Positions 47,286-56,577 of a stretch of DNA of 64,000 nucleotides are shown here, piece after piece. This stretch comes from Pseudomonas sp. B21_DOA. GTDB lineage: Bacteria; Pseudomonadota; Gammaproteobacteria; Pseudomonadales; Pseudomonadaceae. The stretch's first letter is position 1, and every line of letters begins with the position of its first letter. The notes below the pieces were generated by a model that was given only the letters and a program-made list of their open reading frames with translations, had not been told where the DNA came from and did not search any database. The stretch lies in contig CP086683.1 in the NCBI GenBank assembly GCA_030544685.1, positions 4,712,001 to 4,776,000 on the forward strand. The letters are read 5' to 3'. The position numbers and the translations under genes were made by a program.

Positions 47286-48184
47286 ATGCTCAACTACCGC
47301 CAACTGCATTACTTCTGGGTCGTGGCCAAGACCGGCAGCATTGTCCGCGCCTGCGAGCAACTGAACCTGACACCGCAGACCATCAGCGGGCAGATCTCCC
47401 TGCTCGAACAAACCTTTAACGTGGAACTGTTTCGTCGTGTCGGCCGCCAGCTGGAGCTCACCGAAGCCGGGCGCCAGGCCCTGCCCTACGCCGAGCAGAT
47501 GTTTCAACTGGGCGGCGAGCTGGAGCTGATGCTGCGAGCGCAGCCCAACGAGCAGCAGATCCTCTTTCGCGTCGGCGTCGCCGACGTGGTGCCCAAATCG
47601 ATTGTTTATCGCCTGATCGCGCCGACCATGGAGTTGAGCGAGCCGCTGCGCATCACCTGCCGCGAAGACAAGCTCGAGCGCCTGCTCGCCGATCTGGCCA
47701 TTCAGCGTCTGGATCTGGTGATTTCCGACAGCCCGATGCCTTCGCATCTGGACATCAAAGGCTACAGCCAGAAGCTCGGTGAATGCGGGATCAGTTTTTC
47801 GCCACCGCCGAACTCGCCGCGCAGTATGGCCAGGATTTCCCGCGCAGTCTGCATGGCGCGCCGCTGCTGATTCCCGGCGCGGAAACCGTGGTGCGCAGCC
47901 GTTTGCAGCGCTGGTTCGCCGAACAGCAGATCCAGCCGCAGATTGTCGGCGAATTCGATGACAGTGCTTTGATGCAGGCCTTCGGCCAATCCGGCAGCAG
48001 GATCTTTATCGGCCCGAGCGTGATTGCCGAGGAAGTGAAGCGCCAGTACGGCGTCGAGTTGATCGGCCAGACCGACGCGGTGAGCGAGTCGTTCTATGCG
48101 ATTTCGGTGGAGCGCAAAGTCAAGCACCCTGGCATCGTAGCGATTACCGAGGGTGCCCGACGCGAGTTGTTTACCGGGTTATGA
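47286..48184 (+). CDS. nhaR: NhaR-like LysR-family regulator (frame broken)
   Basis: A LysR-type regulator of about 299 residues. It starts MLNYRQLHYFWVVAKTGSI, the form typical of NhaR, which controls the Na+/H+ antiporter nhaA in enterobacteria; no nhaA is adjacent, so the symbol is by resemblance. The helix-turn-helix is IVRACEQLNLTPQTISGQI. The frame breaks at the T-run 47795-47799 (five; six give GISFFATAELAAQYG). It ends overlapping the convergent MFS gene by six bases. Confidence 0.82.
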
Positions 48185-49336
48185 AGCGCAGACTTCACGC
48201 GGCTTCAGCGTCATCAGCACCATGGCGAGGAACACCGACAGCAAAATGAAGCCGGCAGCGGCAAAGCCCAGAAAGCCCAGCCCGGCACTGTCGATCACCC
48301 GGCCGCCGACTATCGCGCCCAGGCCGATACCGAGATTGGCTCCGGCGATGTTCAGCGACGCGGCAAACGCAGGCGCTTGCGGCGCAGCTTTCATCAGGCG
48401 CACATGGCTGACCAGGAACAACGCCGCCTGGGTTACACCCCAGATGCCCATCGCCACCGCCAGGCCTACTGGCGAATGAATGTTTGGCACCAGCGAGACC
48501 ATGCCGGCGATCATGAACGCACAGAACAACACCGACGCCCCCAGCGGATGCCGATCCACCGCTCGCCCGCCGAGCGAGTTGCCGATCAGCCCGACGGCGC
48601 CAAACGCCATCAGGCACCAGCCGACCACGGTGCCGTTGAAACCGGCAAGTCGTTCGAGGATGTCCGCAAGGTAGGTGTAAGCGGTGAACATGCCGCTGAA
48701 CACCAGAATCGACAACAAGATATGGCCGAGCATCAGCGGGCTGCGCAGGATCTTGAACTGCGAACGGAAGCTGACCTGATGCTGGTGCAGACTGGTTTTC
48801 GGCAGGTAGACAAACAGCAGCAAGGCTTTGGCAAACGCGATCAGCGCGAGAATGCCGAATGCGCTGCGCCAGCCGAATGCGTCGGAAATCAGCGTGCCGA
48901 CCGGAATGCCAAACACCGTGGCGCAGACGATACCGAAGCCGATCTTGGCGATGGCGCGACCGGCGAAATCCGGGCCGACGATGTCGACGGCGGTTTCACT
49001 GGCCAAGGCCCAGAACACCGGCAAACCCAACGCCGGAATCAACCGCGCAATGGCCATCACCCAAATGTTCGGCGCCAACGCCGCCACGGTATTGGCCAGA
49101 CCGAACATGATCAGGATGCTTATAAACAGTTTGCGCCGCTCGAAACGGGCGAAATAAGCGGTCAGGAACGGGCCGAACAGCGCCACGGTAAAGGCAAACA
49201 ACGTCACCAGCAGCCCGGCTTGCGGGATGCTGACTTCGAGGTCTCGGGCAATCGCCGGCAACAGGCCGACAATGACGAATTCCGTGGTCAGCACCGTGAA
49301 CCCGGCAGCGGACAACAGAAGAATAGGCAACAGCAT
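48179..49336 (-). CDS. MFS transporter, drug:H+ antiporter-1 type
   Basis: A 385-residue protein with twelve membrane helices. The N-terminal MLLPILLLSAAGFTVLTTEF and the loop AYFARFERRKLFI between helices 2 and 3 fit the DHA1 (AraJ/sugar-efflux or multidrug) group. Substrate cannot be told. The start at 49336 is chosen because upstream sequence is not membrane-like. Confidence 0.87.
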   Translation of the reverse strand: MLLPILLLSAAGFTVLTTEFVIVGLLPAIARDLEVSIPQAGLLVTLFAFTVALFGPFLTAYFARFERRKLFISILIMFGLANTVAALAPNIWVMAIARLIPALGLPVFWALASETAVDIVGPDFAGRAIAKIGFGIVCATVFGIPVGTLISDAFGWRSAFGILALIAFAKALLLFVYLPKTSLHQHQVSFRSQFKILRSPLMLGHILLSILVFSGMFTAYTYLADILERLAGFNGTVVGWCLMAFGAVGLIGNSLGGRAVDRHPLGASVLFCAFMIAGMVSLVPNIHSPVGLAVAMGIWGVTQAALFLVSHVRLMKAAPQAPAFAASLNIAGANLGIGLGAIVGGRVIDSAGLGFLGFAAAGFILLSVFLAMVLMTLKPREVCAS

Positions 49337-49643
49337 GCGCAACTCCAGCAAAACGACGACACCAGCGATGACCCGGAGGCCCGCTGGCAGAACTTGAAAA
49401 TGAGGATGGCGAAGCTTAACAGACTGTGCCGGCACTGAGTTGCCCAAAACTGCCGATCTGCCGGGCCGATCCGGTGGCAGATCGTCACAGGCCTGAAGGT
49501 TCACGCCTACGCTGTGATAAAGTCCGCGCCCTGAAAATCGTACAGCTGTTCAACGTGCCGTTTGGCGGCGTTGATGTCACTTCGACAGGCGTTTCGTGAC
49601 TGCCCACGACGCTTCGCACCCTATAAAAAACAGAGATGCCGCT
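49337..49643. other. Intergenic region upstream of sstT with a strong hairpin
   Basis: No gene is visible. A hairpin with a 9-bp stem, CGATCTGCC and GGCAGATCG (49454-49484), sits in the middle. It lies 160 bases before sstT and 118 before the divergent MFS gene, so it could belong to either leader. Confidence 0.45.
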
Positions 49644-50873
49644 ATGACCGCTTCATCCCCTTCGTTACTGCAACGCCTGAAACGCCTGAGTCTGGTGACC
49701 CAGATCGTCATTGGTCTGATCGCTGGTATTGCCCTGGCCCTGATTGCACCTGAGCTGGCGAAGTCCACTGCGTTCATCGGCAAGGTGTTTGTCTCGGCGT
49801 TGAAAGCCGTGGCGCCGATTCTGGTGTTCGTGCTGGTGATGGCTTCGATCGCCAACCACAAGCACGGTCAGGAAACCCACATCCGCCCGATCCTGTTCCT
49901 TTATTTGCTGGGCACATTCAGCGCTGCGGTGGTGGCCGTGGTCGCCAGCATGGCCTTCCCGTCGAATTTGGTGTTGTCCACCGAGAACGTGGCCGTGACT
50001 GCGCCCGGCGGCATCGGCGAAGTGCTGCAAAGCCTGTTGCTGAGCGTCGTCGACAACCCGGTCAGCGCGTTGATGAATGCCAATTTCATCGGCATTCTGG
50101 CCTGGGCAATCGGCATGGGCATCGCCATTCGCCACGCCGGCGATACCACTCGCGAAGTGCTCGGTGACTTGTCCAACGGCGTTACCGTGATCGTCCGTGT
50201 GGTGATTCGCTTCGCGCCGCTGGGCATCTTCGGCCTGGTCGCGTCGACACTGGCCACCTCCGGTTTCGGCGCGCTGCTCGGCTACGCGCACCTGCTGGCG
50301 GTGCTGCTGGGTTGCATGCTGTTCGTCGCGCTGGTGATGAACCCGCTGATCGTGTTCTGGAAGCTGCGCCGCAACCCGTATCCATTGACGCTGATGTGCC
50401 TGCGCGAAAGTGGCATCACCGCGTTCTTCACCCGCAGTTCGGCGGCGAACATTCCGGTCAACCTGGAATTGAGCAAACGCCTGGGCCTGCACGAAGACAC
50501 CTACTCGGTATCGATCCCGCTCGGCGCGACCATCAACATGGCCGGTGCGGCGATCACCATTACCGTGCTGACCCTGGCGGCGGTGCACACCTTGGGCATC
50601 GCCGTGGACATCCCGACCGCGATCCTGCTCAGCGTCGTCGCCGCGATTTGCGCCTGTGGTGCTTCGGGTGTGGCCGGCGGTTCGCTGCTGCTGATTCCGC
50701 TGGCGTGCAGCCTGTTCGGCATCCCGAGCGAGATCGCCATGCAGGTCGTGGCGGTGGGTTTCATTATTGGCGTGCTGCAGGATTCGGCGGAGACCGCGCT
50801 GAACTCGTCGACTGACGTGCTGTTTACAGCGGCGGCTTGCCTGGGCGAAGAAGAGAAGGCTCAGCGCGCGTAA
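49644..50873 (+). CDS. sstT: Serine/threonine:Na+ symporter
   Basis: A 409-residue dicarboxylate/amino-acid:cation symporter (DAACS family) that imports serine and threonine with sodium. Start [20 protein letters not shown], the serine-rich hairpin [13 protein letters not shown] (near 275), and the NMAG motif in [13 protein letters not shown] near 305 are typical of SstT. The ATG at 49644 gives the usual length. Frame intact. Confidence 0.93.
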   Translation: MTASSPSLLQRLKRLSLVTQIVIGLIAGIALALIAPELAKSTAFIGKVFVSALKAVAPILVFVLVMASIANHKHGQETHIRPILFLYLLGTFSAAVVAVVASMAFPSNLVLSTENVAVTAPGGIGEVLQSLLLSVVDNPVSALMNANFIGILAWAIGMGIAIRHAGDTTREVLGDLSNGVTVIVRVVIRFAPLGIFGLVASTLATSGFGALLGYAHLLAVLLGCMLFVALVMNPLIVFWKLRRNPYPLTLMCLRESGITAFFTRSSAANIPVNLELSKRLGLHEDTYSVSIPLGATINMAGAAITITVLTLAAVHTLGIAVDIPTAILLSVVAAICACGASGVAGGSLLLIPLACSLFGIPSEIAMQVVAVGFIIGVLQDSAETALNSSTDVLFTAAACLGEEEKAQRA

Positions 50874-50912
50874 TCGCTGCCATAGGAGAAGCGGAAGCCC
50901 GGGAGTTTACAG

Positions 50913-51021
50913 ATCGTTCCCACGCTCTGCGTGGGAATGCCTCAACGGACGCTCCGCGTTCGGCTCTGAATGGGACGCAGAGCGTCCCGGGCTGCATTCC
51001 TTTGCTGCGCGTGGGAACGAT
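50913..51021. repeat. Dispersed repeat (CGTTCCCACGCTCTGCGTGGGAA type)
   Basis: CGTTCCCACGCTCTGCGTGG opens the segment and GCGCGTGGGAACGATC closes it in inverse order; in between are ACGCTCCGCGT and ACGCAGAGCGT. It is another common Pseudomonas intergenic repeat, not of the REP type. Confidence 0.8.
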
Positions 51022-51026
51022 CAAAC

Positions 51027-51063
51027 AAAAGCCCGCCAAGGCGCGAACCTTGGCGGGCTTTTT
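51027..51063. terminator. Terminator between sstT and the DUF1993 gene
   Basis: AAAGCCCGCCAAG and CTTGGCGGGCTTT form a 13-bp perfect stem with A-run and T-run on its two sides, so it works in both directions. Confidence 0.93.
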
Positions 51064-51076
51064 CGTATCGGGGTGT

Positions 51077-51586
51077 TTAGAACGCGCCCATGTAATCGCG
51101 CTTGCCCACTTCCACGCCGTTATGACGCAGCAACGCATAGGTGGTGGTGACGTGAAAGAAGAACTGCGGCAAGCCGTAAGTCAGCAGATACGCCTGACCA
51201 CTGAAGCGCTTCTCTTTCGGCGTGCCCGGACGGGTGACGATTTCGATGCCTTCCTTGCCATCGATCTGCTCTGGCTTGATCTCGCCAATGAAGGCCAGGA
51301 CCTTGGCGATCAACGCTTGCAGCTCGGCGAAGGTGGTTTCAGTGTCGTCGTACTTCGGCAGGTCGACTTCGGCAAGACGCGCCGACACGCCTTTGGCGAA
51401 ATCCACGGCGATCTGCACCTGACGCACCAGCGGGAACATGTCCGGGTACAGACGCGCTTGCAGGAAGACGCTCTGGTCGATGTTTTTCGCGCTGGCGTGG
51501 GCTTCAGCCTTTTTCAGCACATCGCTCAGGGCGTTGAGCATTTGTTGAAAAACCGGGACGGATGCGGCGTACAGTGAAATGGTCAT
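51077..51586 (-). CDS. DUF1993 family protein
   Basis: A 169-residue protein of the DUF1993 family (DinB-like helical bundle). It starts MTISLYAASVPVFQQMLNAL and ends FFHVTTTYALLRHNGVEVGK; the conserved FHV histidine near 150 is where DinB-like folds bind metal. Found widely in pseudomonads, function unknown. Confidence 0.87.
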   Translation of the reverse strand: MTISLYAASVPVFQQMLNALSDVLKKAEAHASAKNIDQSVFLQARLYPDMFPLVRQVQIAVDFAKGVSARLAEVDLPKYDDTETTFAELQALIAKVLAFIGEIKPEQIDGKEGIEIVTRPGTPKEKRFSGQAYLLTYGLPQFFFHVTTTYALLRHNGVEVGKRDYMGAF

Positions 51587-51711
51587 GGCAGTCTCATGTG
51601 ATGGCTGGGTAATACGTGGTGGCGATTATAGCCATGCTTGATGAGCACACGGCTTGCCTTTTGTTTGGCAAGGATTAGGCTAGGCGGCTTCGACTGCAGA
51701 GGGAACGCGCG

Positions 51712-52356
51712 ATGAGCAACGAACAAGAATCCACCTCCGAACAGCCACGGCTCAATGCCACGGAAATCCGCATTCTCGGTGCGCTGATCGAAAAACAGGC
51801 CACCAGCCCGGAAACCTACCCGCTGACCCTCAACGCACTGGTGCTGGCCTGCAATCAGAAAACCAGCCGCGAACCGGTGATGAACCTCAATCAGGGCCAG
51901 GTCGGCCAGAGCCTGCGGGCGCTGGAGGGGCGTGGTTTCACCCGGCTGGTAATGGGCAGCCGTGCCGACCGCTGGGAGCACAAGGTCGACAAGGCGCTGG
52001 AACTGGTGCCGGCGCAGGTGATTCTGACGGGTCTGATGTTTCTGCGCGGTCCGCAGACCGTCAACGAACTGCTGACCCGCAGCGGGCGCATGCACGAGTT
52101 CGAAGACGCCGAGCAGGTCGTGCATCAGCTTGAACGCCTGATTGCACGCGGACTGGCGGTATTGATTCCGCGTCAGGCCGGGCAGCGTGAGGACCGTTAT
52201 ACCCATGCCCTCGGCGATCCGGCGGATATCGAAGCGATCCTGACGGCGCGGCAAAATCCTGGGGAGCGATCGAGCGGTGGCGTTTCACTGGAGCGTATCG
52301 AAGAGCTGGAAGCACGGATCGCAGCACTGGAAGAACGCCTGGCCCGCCTCGAATAA
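51712..52356 (+). CDS. yceH: YceH/DUF480 family protein
   Basis: A 214-residue protein with two winged-helix domains: [28 protein letters not shown] N-terminus (near 20-45) and a second unit around [16 protein letters not shown] (near 110). The C-terminus is a short coiled coil ([21 protein letters not shown], about 190-212). YceH proteins are conserved but of unclear role. Confidence 0.92.
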   Translation: MSNEQESTSEQPRLNATEIRILGALIEKQATSPETYPLTLNALVLACNQKTSREPVMNLNQGQVGQSLRALEGRGFTRLVMGSRADRWEHKVDKALELVPAQVILTGLMFLRGPQTVNELLTRSGRMHEFEDAEQVVHQLERLIARGLAVLIPRQAGQREDRYTHALGDPADIEAILTARQNPGERSSGGVSLERIEELEARIAALEERLARLE

Positions 52357-52370
52357 TTACCACAGAGCCA

Positions 52371-52461
52371 ATGTGGGAGCGAGCCTGCTCGAGAAAGCGT
52401 CGAATCAGTCAACGAACATGGCGACTGACCCGCCGCCTTCGCGAGCAGGCTCGCTCCACAG
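52371..52461. repeat. REP doublet
   Basis: TGTGGGAGCGAGCCTGCTCG and TCGCGAGCAGGCTCGCTCC in inverse order, about 45 bases apart. The right arm lacks one C (CGCTCCACAG). Confidence 0.9.
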
Positions 52462-52488
52462 GGTCTGCGCGATATTCAGCTGCCCGCT

Positions 52489-53007
52489 TCATTCCCCATC
52501 CCAATAATCCACCCCATCCACCTGCCGCGCGACAGCGACAAAACCCGAGGCATTGCCGTCGGCATCCACCGCGAAATTATCCATCACCGCATACTTGTTC
52601 GAGTCCGGATACTCGCAGATCTCCGGCTGCTGCTGAGTGCTCACCGCCAGATAACGCAGTTCGCCCGCGCTGGTATTGATGATCTGATGTGCCTTCTCCG
52701 GTCCGCCGGGTGGGCAGGCGATCACATCACCGGCGCGGATCGGAAAGCGCTCGTCTCCCAACCGCACCTCGCCCTCCCCGGCCACCACGTAGAACATTTC
52801 CTCGTTGACCCGATGGCTGTGGAATGGACTGCCGCGCATGCCCGGCGGCAGCGCATAGAGGCGATAACCGAGTTTCTGCGCACCCAGTTGCTGACCGATC
52901 CGCGCGATACGCTGCTGATAACGCCCGGCGGTATCGCCTTGCGGCGCGAGGGCTTCGGGTAGGGCTTCGAGTTCGACCTCGTTGAGGTTGAGGATGGGCG
53001 GATGCAT
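52489..53007 (-). CDS. Cupin-domain protein
   Basis: A 172-residue single-domain cupin. Motif 1 is PFHSHRVNEEMFYVVAGEG (near 60), with the metal-binding HxH and glutamate; motif 2 is FPIRAGDVIACPPGGPEKAH (near 88), with the last histidine. It probably binds a metal and a small sugar-like or acid ligand, but the substrate is unknown. The C-terminus, PDSNKYAVMDN, is conserved in this subgroup. Confidence 0.87.
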   Translation of the reverse strand: MHPPILNLNEVELEALPEALAPQGDTAGRYQQRIARIGQQLGAQKLGYRLYALPPGMRGSPFHSHRVNEEMFYVVAGEGEVRLGDERFPIRAGDVIACPPGGPEKAHQIINTSAGELRYLAVSTQQQPEICEYPDSNKYAVMDNFAVDADGNASGFVAVARQVDGVDYWDGE

Positions 53008-53094
53008 GGGCGGCCTCGTTTAAGGTTTTTGTGATGGGCACGTCTGTGCGTGCTGGTTTTGAATAATAGACAACCAGATAAACCGAATTGAATT

Positions 53095-53185
53095 CATCGC
53101 AGGCAAGCCAGCTCCCACAAATCCGCGGTCGACTGCAATTTCTGCATCACTCCAGCCCCTGTGGGAGCTGGCTTGCCAGCGATGA
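53095..53185. repeat. REP doublet (GCTGGCTTGCC type)
   Basis: TCGCAGGCAAGCCAGCTCCC and CTGTGGGAGCTGGCTTGCC in inverse order, about 45 bases apart. Same type as the doublet at 219-316. Confidence 0.9.
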
Positions 53186-53212
53186 CGCCCCCGCAGCCAC
53201 TACAGAAATCAC

Positions 53213-54031
53213 TCAGCTGCGCGCAAAATCCACCGCCGCCGCAAACTGCGCCTCATTCGGCCGCACCCCGGTGTACAGCACAAACTGCTCGAGCGCCTGA
53301 ATCGCGATCACCTCAAGCCCGGTGATCACTCGCTTGCCCTCGGCCCGCGCACGCACGATCAGCGGTGTTTCCGAAGGGATCGCCACCACGTCGAATACAG
53401 TCTCAGCCGCTTTGATCACTTCAGGTTCGAACGCCAGTTGCCCCGCCTCCGGCCCGCCGTCCATGCCTACCGGGGTGACATTGATCAGCATCTGCGGGCG
53501 CTCGTCACCCAGCTCGGCCTGCCAGCGATAACCCAGCGAATCCGCCAGGGCGCGTCCGGCGCGTTCGTTACGGGCGACAATCAAACCGTTCTTGTAGCCA
53601 CCATCGCGCAGGGCGCTGGCCACCGCTTTGGCCATGCCGCCGCTGCCACGCAGGGCGAAGGTCGAATCTTTCGGCACCGCGTGGCTTTCCAGCAATTGCG
53701 CGACGGCGATGTAATCGGTGTTGTAGGCCTTGAGGTGGCCGCCAGTGTTGACGATGGTGTTGATCGACTGGATCGCCGCCGCCGACGCATCCAGCTCATC
53801 GACCAGCGCAATGCAGGCTTCCTTGAACGGCATCGACACGCCGCAGCCACGAATGCCCAGCGCCCGGATGCCACCGACCGCGCCGGTCAGGTCCTGGCTG
53901 CTGAACGCTTTGTAATAGAAATTCAGGCCCAGCTGTTCATACAAATGGTTGTGAAAACGCAGACCGAAATTCCCCGGCCGCCCGGACAGGGACATGCACA
54001 ATTGGGTGTCTTTGTTCGGGTTCATCTGCAT
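53213..54031 (-). CDS. Shikimate dehydrogenase-like protein
   Basis: A 272-residue member of the AroE superfamily. It begins with TQLCMSLSGRPGNFGLRFHN, has the substrate-site lysine in VSMPFKEACI near 68, the NTD segment YNTDYIA, and a Rossmann part with LRGSGGMAKAVASAL (near 128). The canonical GAGGA is LRGSGGM. It is a divergent paralogue, not the housekeeping AroE, and may act on quinate, shikimate or a different acid. Confidence 0.82.
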   Translation of the reverse strand: MQMNPNKDTQLCMSLSGRPGNFGLRFHNHLYEQLGLNFYYKAFSSQDLTGAVGGIRALGIRGCGVSMPFKEACIALVDELDASAAAIQSINTIVNTGGHLKAYNTDYIAVAQLLESHAVPKDSTFALRGSGGMAKAVASALRDGGYKNGLIVARNERAGRALADSLGYRWQAELGDERPQMLINVTPVGMDGGPEAGQLAFEPEVIKAAETVFDVVAIPSETPLIVRARAEGKRVITGLEVIAIQALEQFVLYTGVRPNEAQFAAAVDFARS

Positions 54032-54274
54032 GAAACTTCTCCTTCAAACGCACTTTCGGATGGACGGGATTGGCCAGCCCACCGGGTTCTGAATCATCAT
54101 TGAGGCTTGTTTGTGGCGCCGCGCAGCCGGGTAAAGAAGCCGCTACAGACCTTACACAAAATTTACCCAGCGGCTGTGCTGAATTTCGCAATTTTGCTGT
54201 CTTAGCTGTATCCCCGCGACAACTGTAGGCCTGATTCAGGCCGCGGCGCCGGGTCGAAGAACCGAGGACTTATC

Positions 54275-54655
54275 ATGATTCGTAAACTTCCCATCATGGC
54301 TTTGTTGATTGGCGCACTTGCCGTCACCGGCCAGGCTGAAGCGGGTGGTGGCCATGGCTGGCAGGGCCCTGCAGTGTTTGGCGCGATTGTCGGCTCGGCC
54401 ATCATCGGCTCGGCACTGATCAACCAGGATCGGCCGGTGTATGTGCAACAACAACCGGTTTATGTTCAGCCGCAACCGGTCTACGTGCAGCAACCGCCGC
54501 CACCGGTCTACTACCAACCCGCGCCGGTGTATGTACAACAACCGGTCTACGTCCAGCCGGCCCCCGTCTATTACGGCCCGCCTCGTGGTTATTACGGCCG
54601 TCCCCACGGCTACTACGGTGGCCCGCATGGCTACTACGGCGGTCCACGCTGGTAA
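54275..54655 (+). CDS. Exported YVQQP-repeat protein
   Basis: A 126-residue secreted protein. After a signal peptide (MIRKLPIMALLIGALAVTG, cut near AEA) comes a glycine-zipper-like helix (GAIVGSAIIGSALI, about 36-50), then tandem PVYVQQQPVYVQPQ repeats (about 54-95) and a C-terminal RGYYGRPHGYYGGPHGYYG tail. It resembles glycine-zipper outer-membrane or surface proteins. Function unknown; the Tyr/Pro/Gln tail suggests a fibrous or adhesive surface. Confidence 0.8.
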   Translation: MIRKLPIMALLIGALAVTGQAEAGGGHGWQGPAVFGAIVGSAIIGSALINQDRPVYVQQQPVYVQPQPVYVQQPPPPVYYQPAPVYVQQPVYVQPAPVYYGPPRGYYGRPHGYYGGPHGYYGGPRW

Positions 54656-54664
54656 GCGCAACGC

Positions 54665-54692
54665 AGAGCCCTGCTTTCGAGCGGGGCTTTTT
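54665..54692 (+). terminator. Terminator of the YVQQP gene
   Basis: AGCCCTGC and GCGGGGCT form a stem around TTTCGA, followed by five T. Confidence 0.87.
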
Positions 54693-54883
54693 ATGACCGC
54701 TGGTCGGCGAGGGTCTGAAAAAATCGCGCCGAGGTCGCTGTGAGGACAGTGTGAGCAGCTAAAGTCGGCATGATGGAATCGACCGTTGGGCTTTTTTCAT
54801 CAAACGGTCACCACTTTGTCATGACGGAACCGCAATCTGAATCCGTCCGTAAACAACAGATCGATAACAACAAGGACGACTGT

Positions 54884-55078
54884 ATGCCCACCCAAAACCC
54901 GCACCGCATCGTTGGTCTGTGCACCTCGAGCAAGGTCTACAGCGCGCTCACCGAGCTCAAGCACCTGGAAGGCCATCGCTGCGCCAAGCTGCTGTCCCTG
55001 CTCGCCGAAAACCTTGTGCACAAGGGCCTGCTCAATGAACGCGAAGTCATGCACATGCTCGATCAAGTGGTGGAATGA
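54884..55078 (+). CDS. 64-residue hypothetical protein
   Basis: A small protein beginning MPTQNPHRIVGLCTSSKVYSA, then a helical region (TELKHLEGHRCAKLLSLLAE, MHMLDQVVE). AAGGA lies before the ATG at 54884; an upstream start at 54770 is in frame but lacks support. No recognised domain. Confidence 0.6.
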   Translation: MPTQNPHRIVGLCTSSKVYSALTELKHLEGHRCAKLLSLLAENLVHKGLLNEREVMHMLDQVVE

Positions 55079-55181
55079 CGCCAGACCTCACTGGCATCAA
55101 TGACCACTATCGAAAGCGTTGATTGTCCGTCGTGCCGGCAAATCCCTAAGGTAGCCCCATCAGTTTGATGGAGGTTTTCCC

Positions 55182-55363
55182 ATGGCACAGGTTCAAATCA
55201 TGTCGGTGATCGGCAGCGCAGTTCCGCTTCGCTGCGTGCATCCGGTTTGCTCGCTTGCTGGTATCTGGTGCGCGATGGCGAGCCGATCAGCGGCCCGCTC
55301 ACCTCCTTGCCAGCAGCACAGGCCTTGTCGCAACAAGTCGCCAGCAACACTTTTCATGCCTAA
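55182..55363 (+). CDS. Small hypothetical protein (frame broken)
   Basis: About 60 residues, starting MAQVQIMSVIGSAVP behind GGAGG. The frame breaks at 55224-55225, where CCC in place of CC gives AVPASLRASGLLACWYLVRDG, then GEPISGPLTSLPAAQALSQQ and a stop at 55363. Without the base, the frame runs on in a meaningless alanine/serine-rich reading into the antisense of the next gene. The RDGEP-xSGP segment is like small DUF proteins of pseudomonads. The stop overlaps the convergent AI-2E gene. Confidence 0.6.
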
Positions 55364-56421
55364 GGCAGCTGCACCTTGGGCTTGGTCTCGACGAACAGCG
55401 CCCAGCTCGACAGGAACAATGCGGCAATCAGCGGCCCGATCACAAAGCCGTTGAGGCCGAAGACCGCGAGGCCGCCCAGGGTCGACACCAGAATCAGGTA
55501 ATCGGGCATTTTCGTGTCCTTGCCCACCAGGATCGGGCGCAGCACGTTATCGACCAGGCCGATCACGAATACGCCGAACAAGCCCAGCACCACACCCTGC
55601 CAGATCATCCCGCTGAGCAGGAAGTACACCGCCACCGGCGCCCAGACAATCCCCGCGCCCACTGCTGGCAACAGCGACAGAAACGCCATCAGCACCGCCC
55701 ACAGCAACGCGCTGGGAATGTCGAGAAACCAGAAGATCAGCCCGCCCAGCGCACCCTGGGTCACGGCCACTACCACGTTGCCCTTGACCGTCGCGCGCAC
55801 CACGCGGTTGAACTTCAGTTGCAGACGACGCTTGTGGTTTTCCTCCAGTGGCACGGCGGTGCGCATCTTGCGCGCCAGCTCGGGGCCGTCTCGCAGAAAG
55901 AAAAACAGCAGATACAGCATGATGAAAAAGCTCACCACGAATTCAAACGTGCCCTGGCCGAAACTGAACGCCTGAGTCGCCAGCACCTGGCTGCCCTGCA
56001 TCGCCGTTTTGACGATTTTCTCGCGCAGGCTGTCGAGTTCGCCCATGCCGAAGCGGTCGAGCAAGTGCTGAAAGTACGGCGGCAGGCTGTGCTTGAACTG
56101 CGCCAGATAGGCGGCGATGTCCAACTCACCGCTTTCGATGTTCTTGTAAACCGTCGCGCCTTCCTGCACCAGCAGGATGCTGACGATGATCACTGGCAGA
56201 ATCGCGATCACCAGGCACAGGCTCAAGGTGCACAGCGAGGTCACGTTGCGTGGCCAGCCGAATTTCAGCTGCACCTTGCGCTGCACCGGCGCAAACAGAA
56301 TGCCGAGGATCACAGCCCAGAACACCGCGCCGTAAAACGGCAGCAGAATCCAGATAAAGGCCACCGTGACCAGCACCAGCAGCACTGTCAGGGATTTGAA
56401 TTGCAGACTCTTTTCGTTCAT
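55360..56421 (-). CDS. AI-2E family (YdiK-like) membrane protein
   Basis: A 353-residue member of the AI-2E/PerM transporter superfamily with about eight membrane helices. It starts MNEKSLQFKSLTVLLVLVTV and has the conserved SALLWAVLMAFLSLLPAVGAG (near 240) and GLVDNVLRPILVG (near 295). The family includes autoinducer-2 exporters and Na+/H+ antiporters; this member is nearer YdiK, whose substrate is unknown. Confidence 0.9.
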   Translation of the reverse strand: MNEKSLQFKSLTVLLVLVTVAFIWILLPFYGAVFWAVILGILFAPVQRKVQLKFGWPRNVTSLCTLSLCLVIAILPVIIVSILLVQEGATVYKNIESGELDIAAYLAQFKHSLPPYFQHLLDRFGMGELDSLREKIVKTAMQGSQVLATQAFSFGQGTFEFVVSFFIMLYLLFFFLRDGPELARKMRTAVPLEENHKRRLQLKFNRVVRATVKGNVVVAVTQGALGGLIFWFLDIPSALLWAVLMAFLSLLPAVGAGIVWAPVAVYFLLSGMIWQGVVLGLFGVFVIGLVDNVLRPILVGKDTKMPDYLILVSTLGGLAVFGLNGFVIGPLIAALFLSSWALFVETKPKVQLP

Positions 56422-56577
56422 ATCCGGTCCATGTCAGTCAGGCGTCACGCACGCCCGCCCCACTTAGTCAGCCGCCGCGCGCGCGAGTGCCATGTTTATT
56501 CATGGAGCATAGATCCAGATCAATAAACCCTCGCAACAGCTGCCCTACCCTGCGCGGCTTTTGCGACCGACAGCCAA

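Noticed and set aside
55255..56526. 423-codon plus-strand frame opposite the AI-2E protein
   Set aside because: Antisense shadow; very His/Gln/Arg-rich, no recognisable domain.
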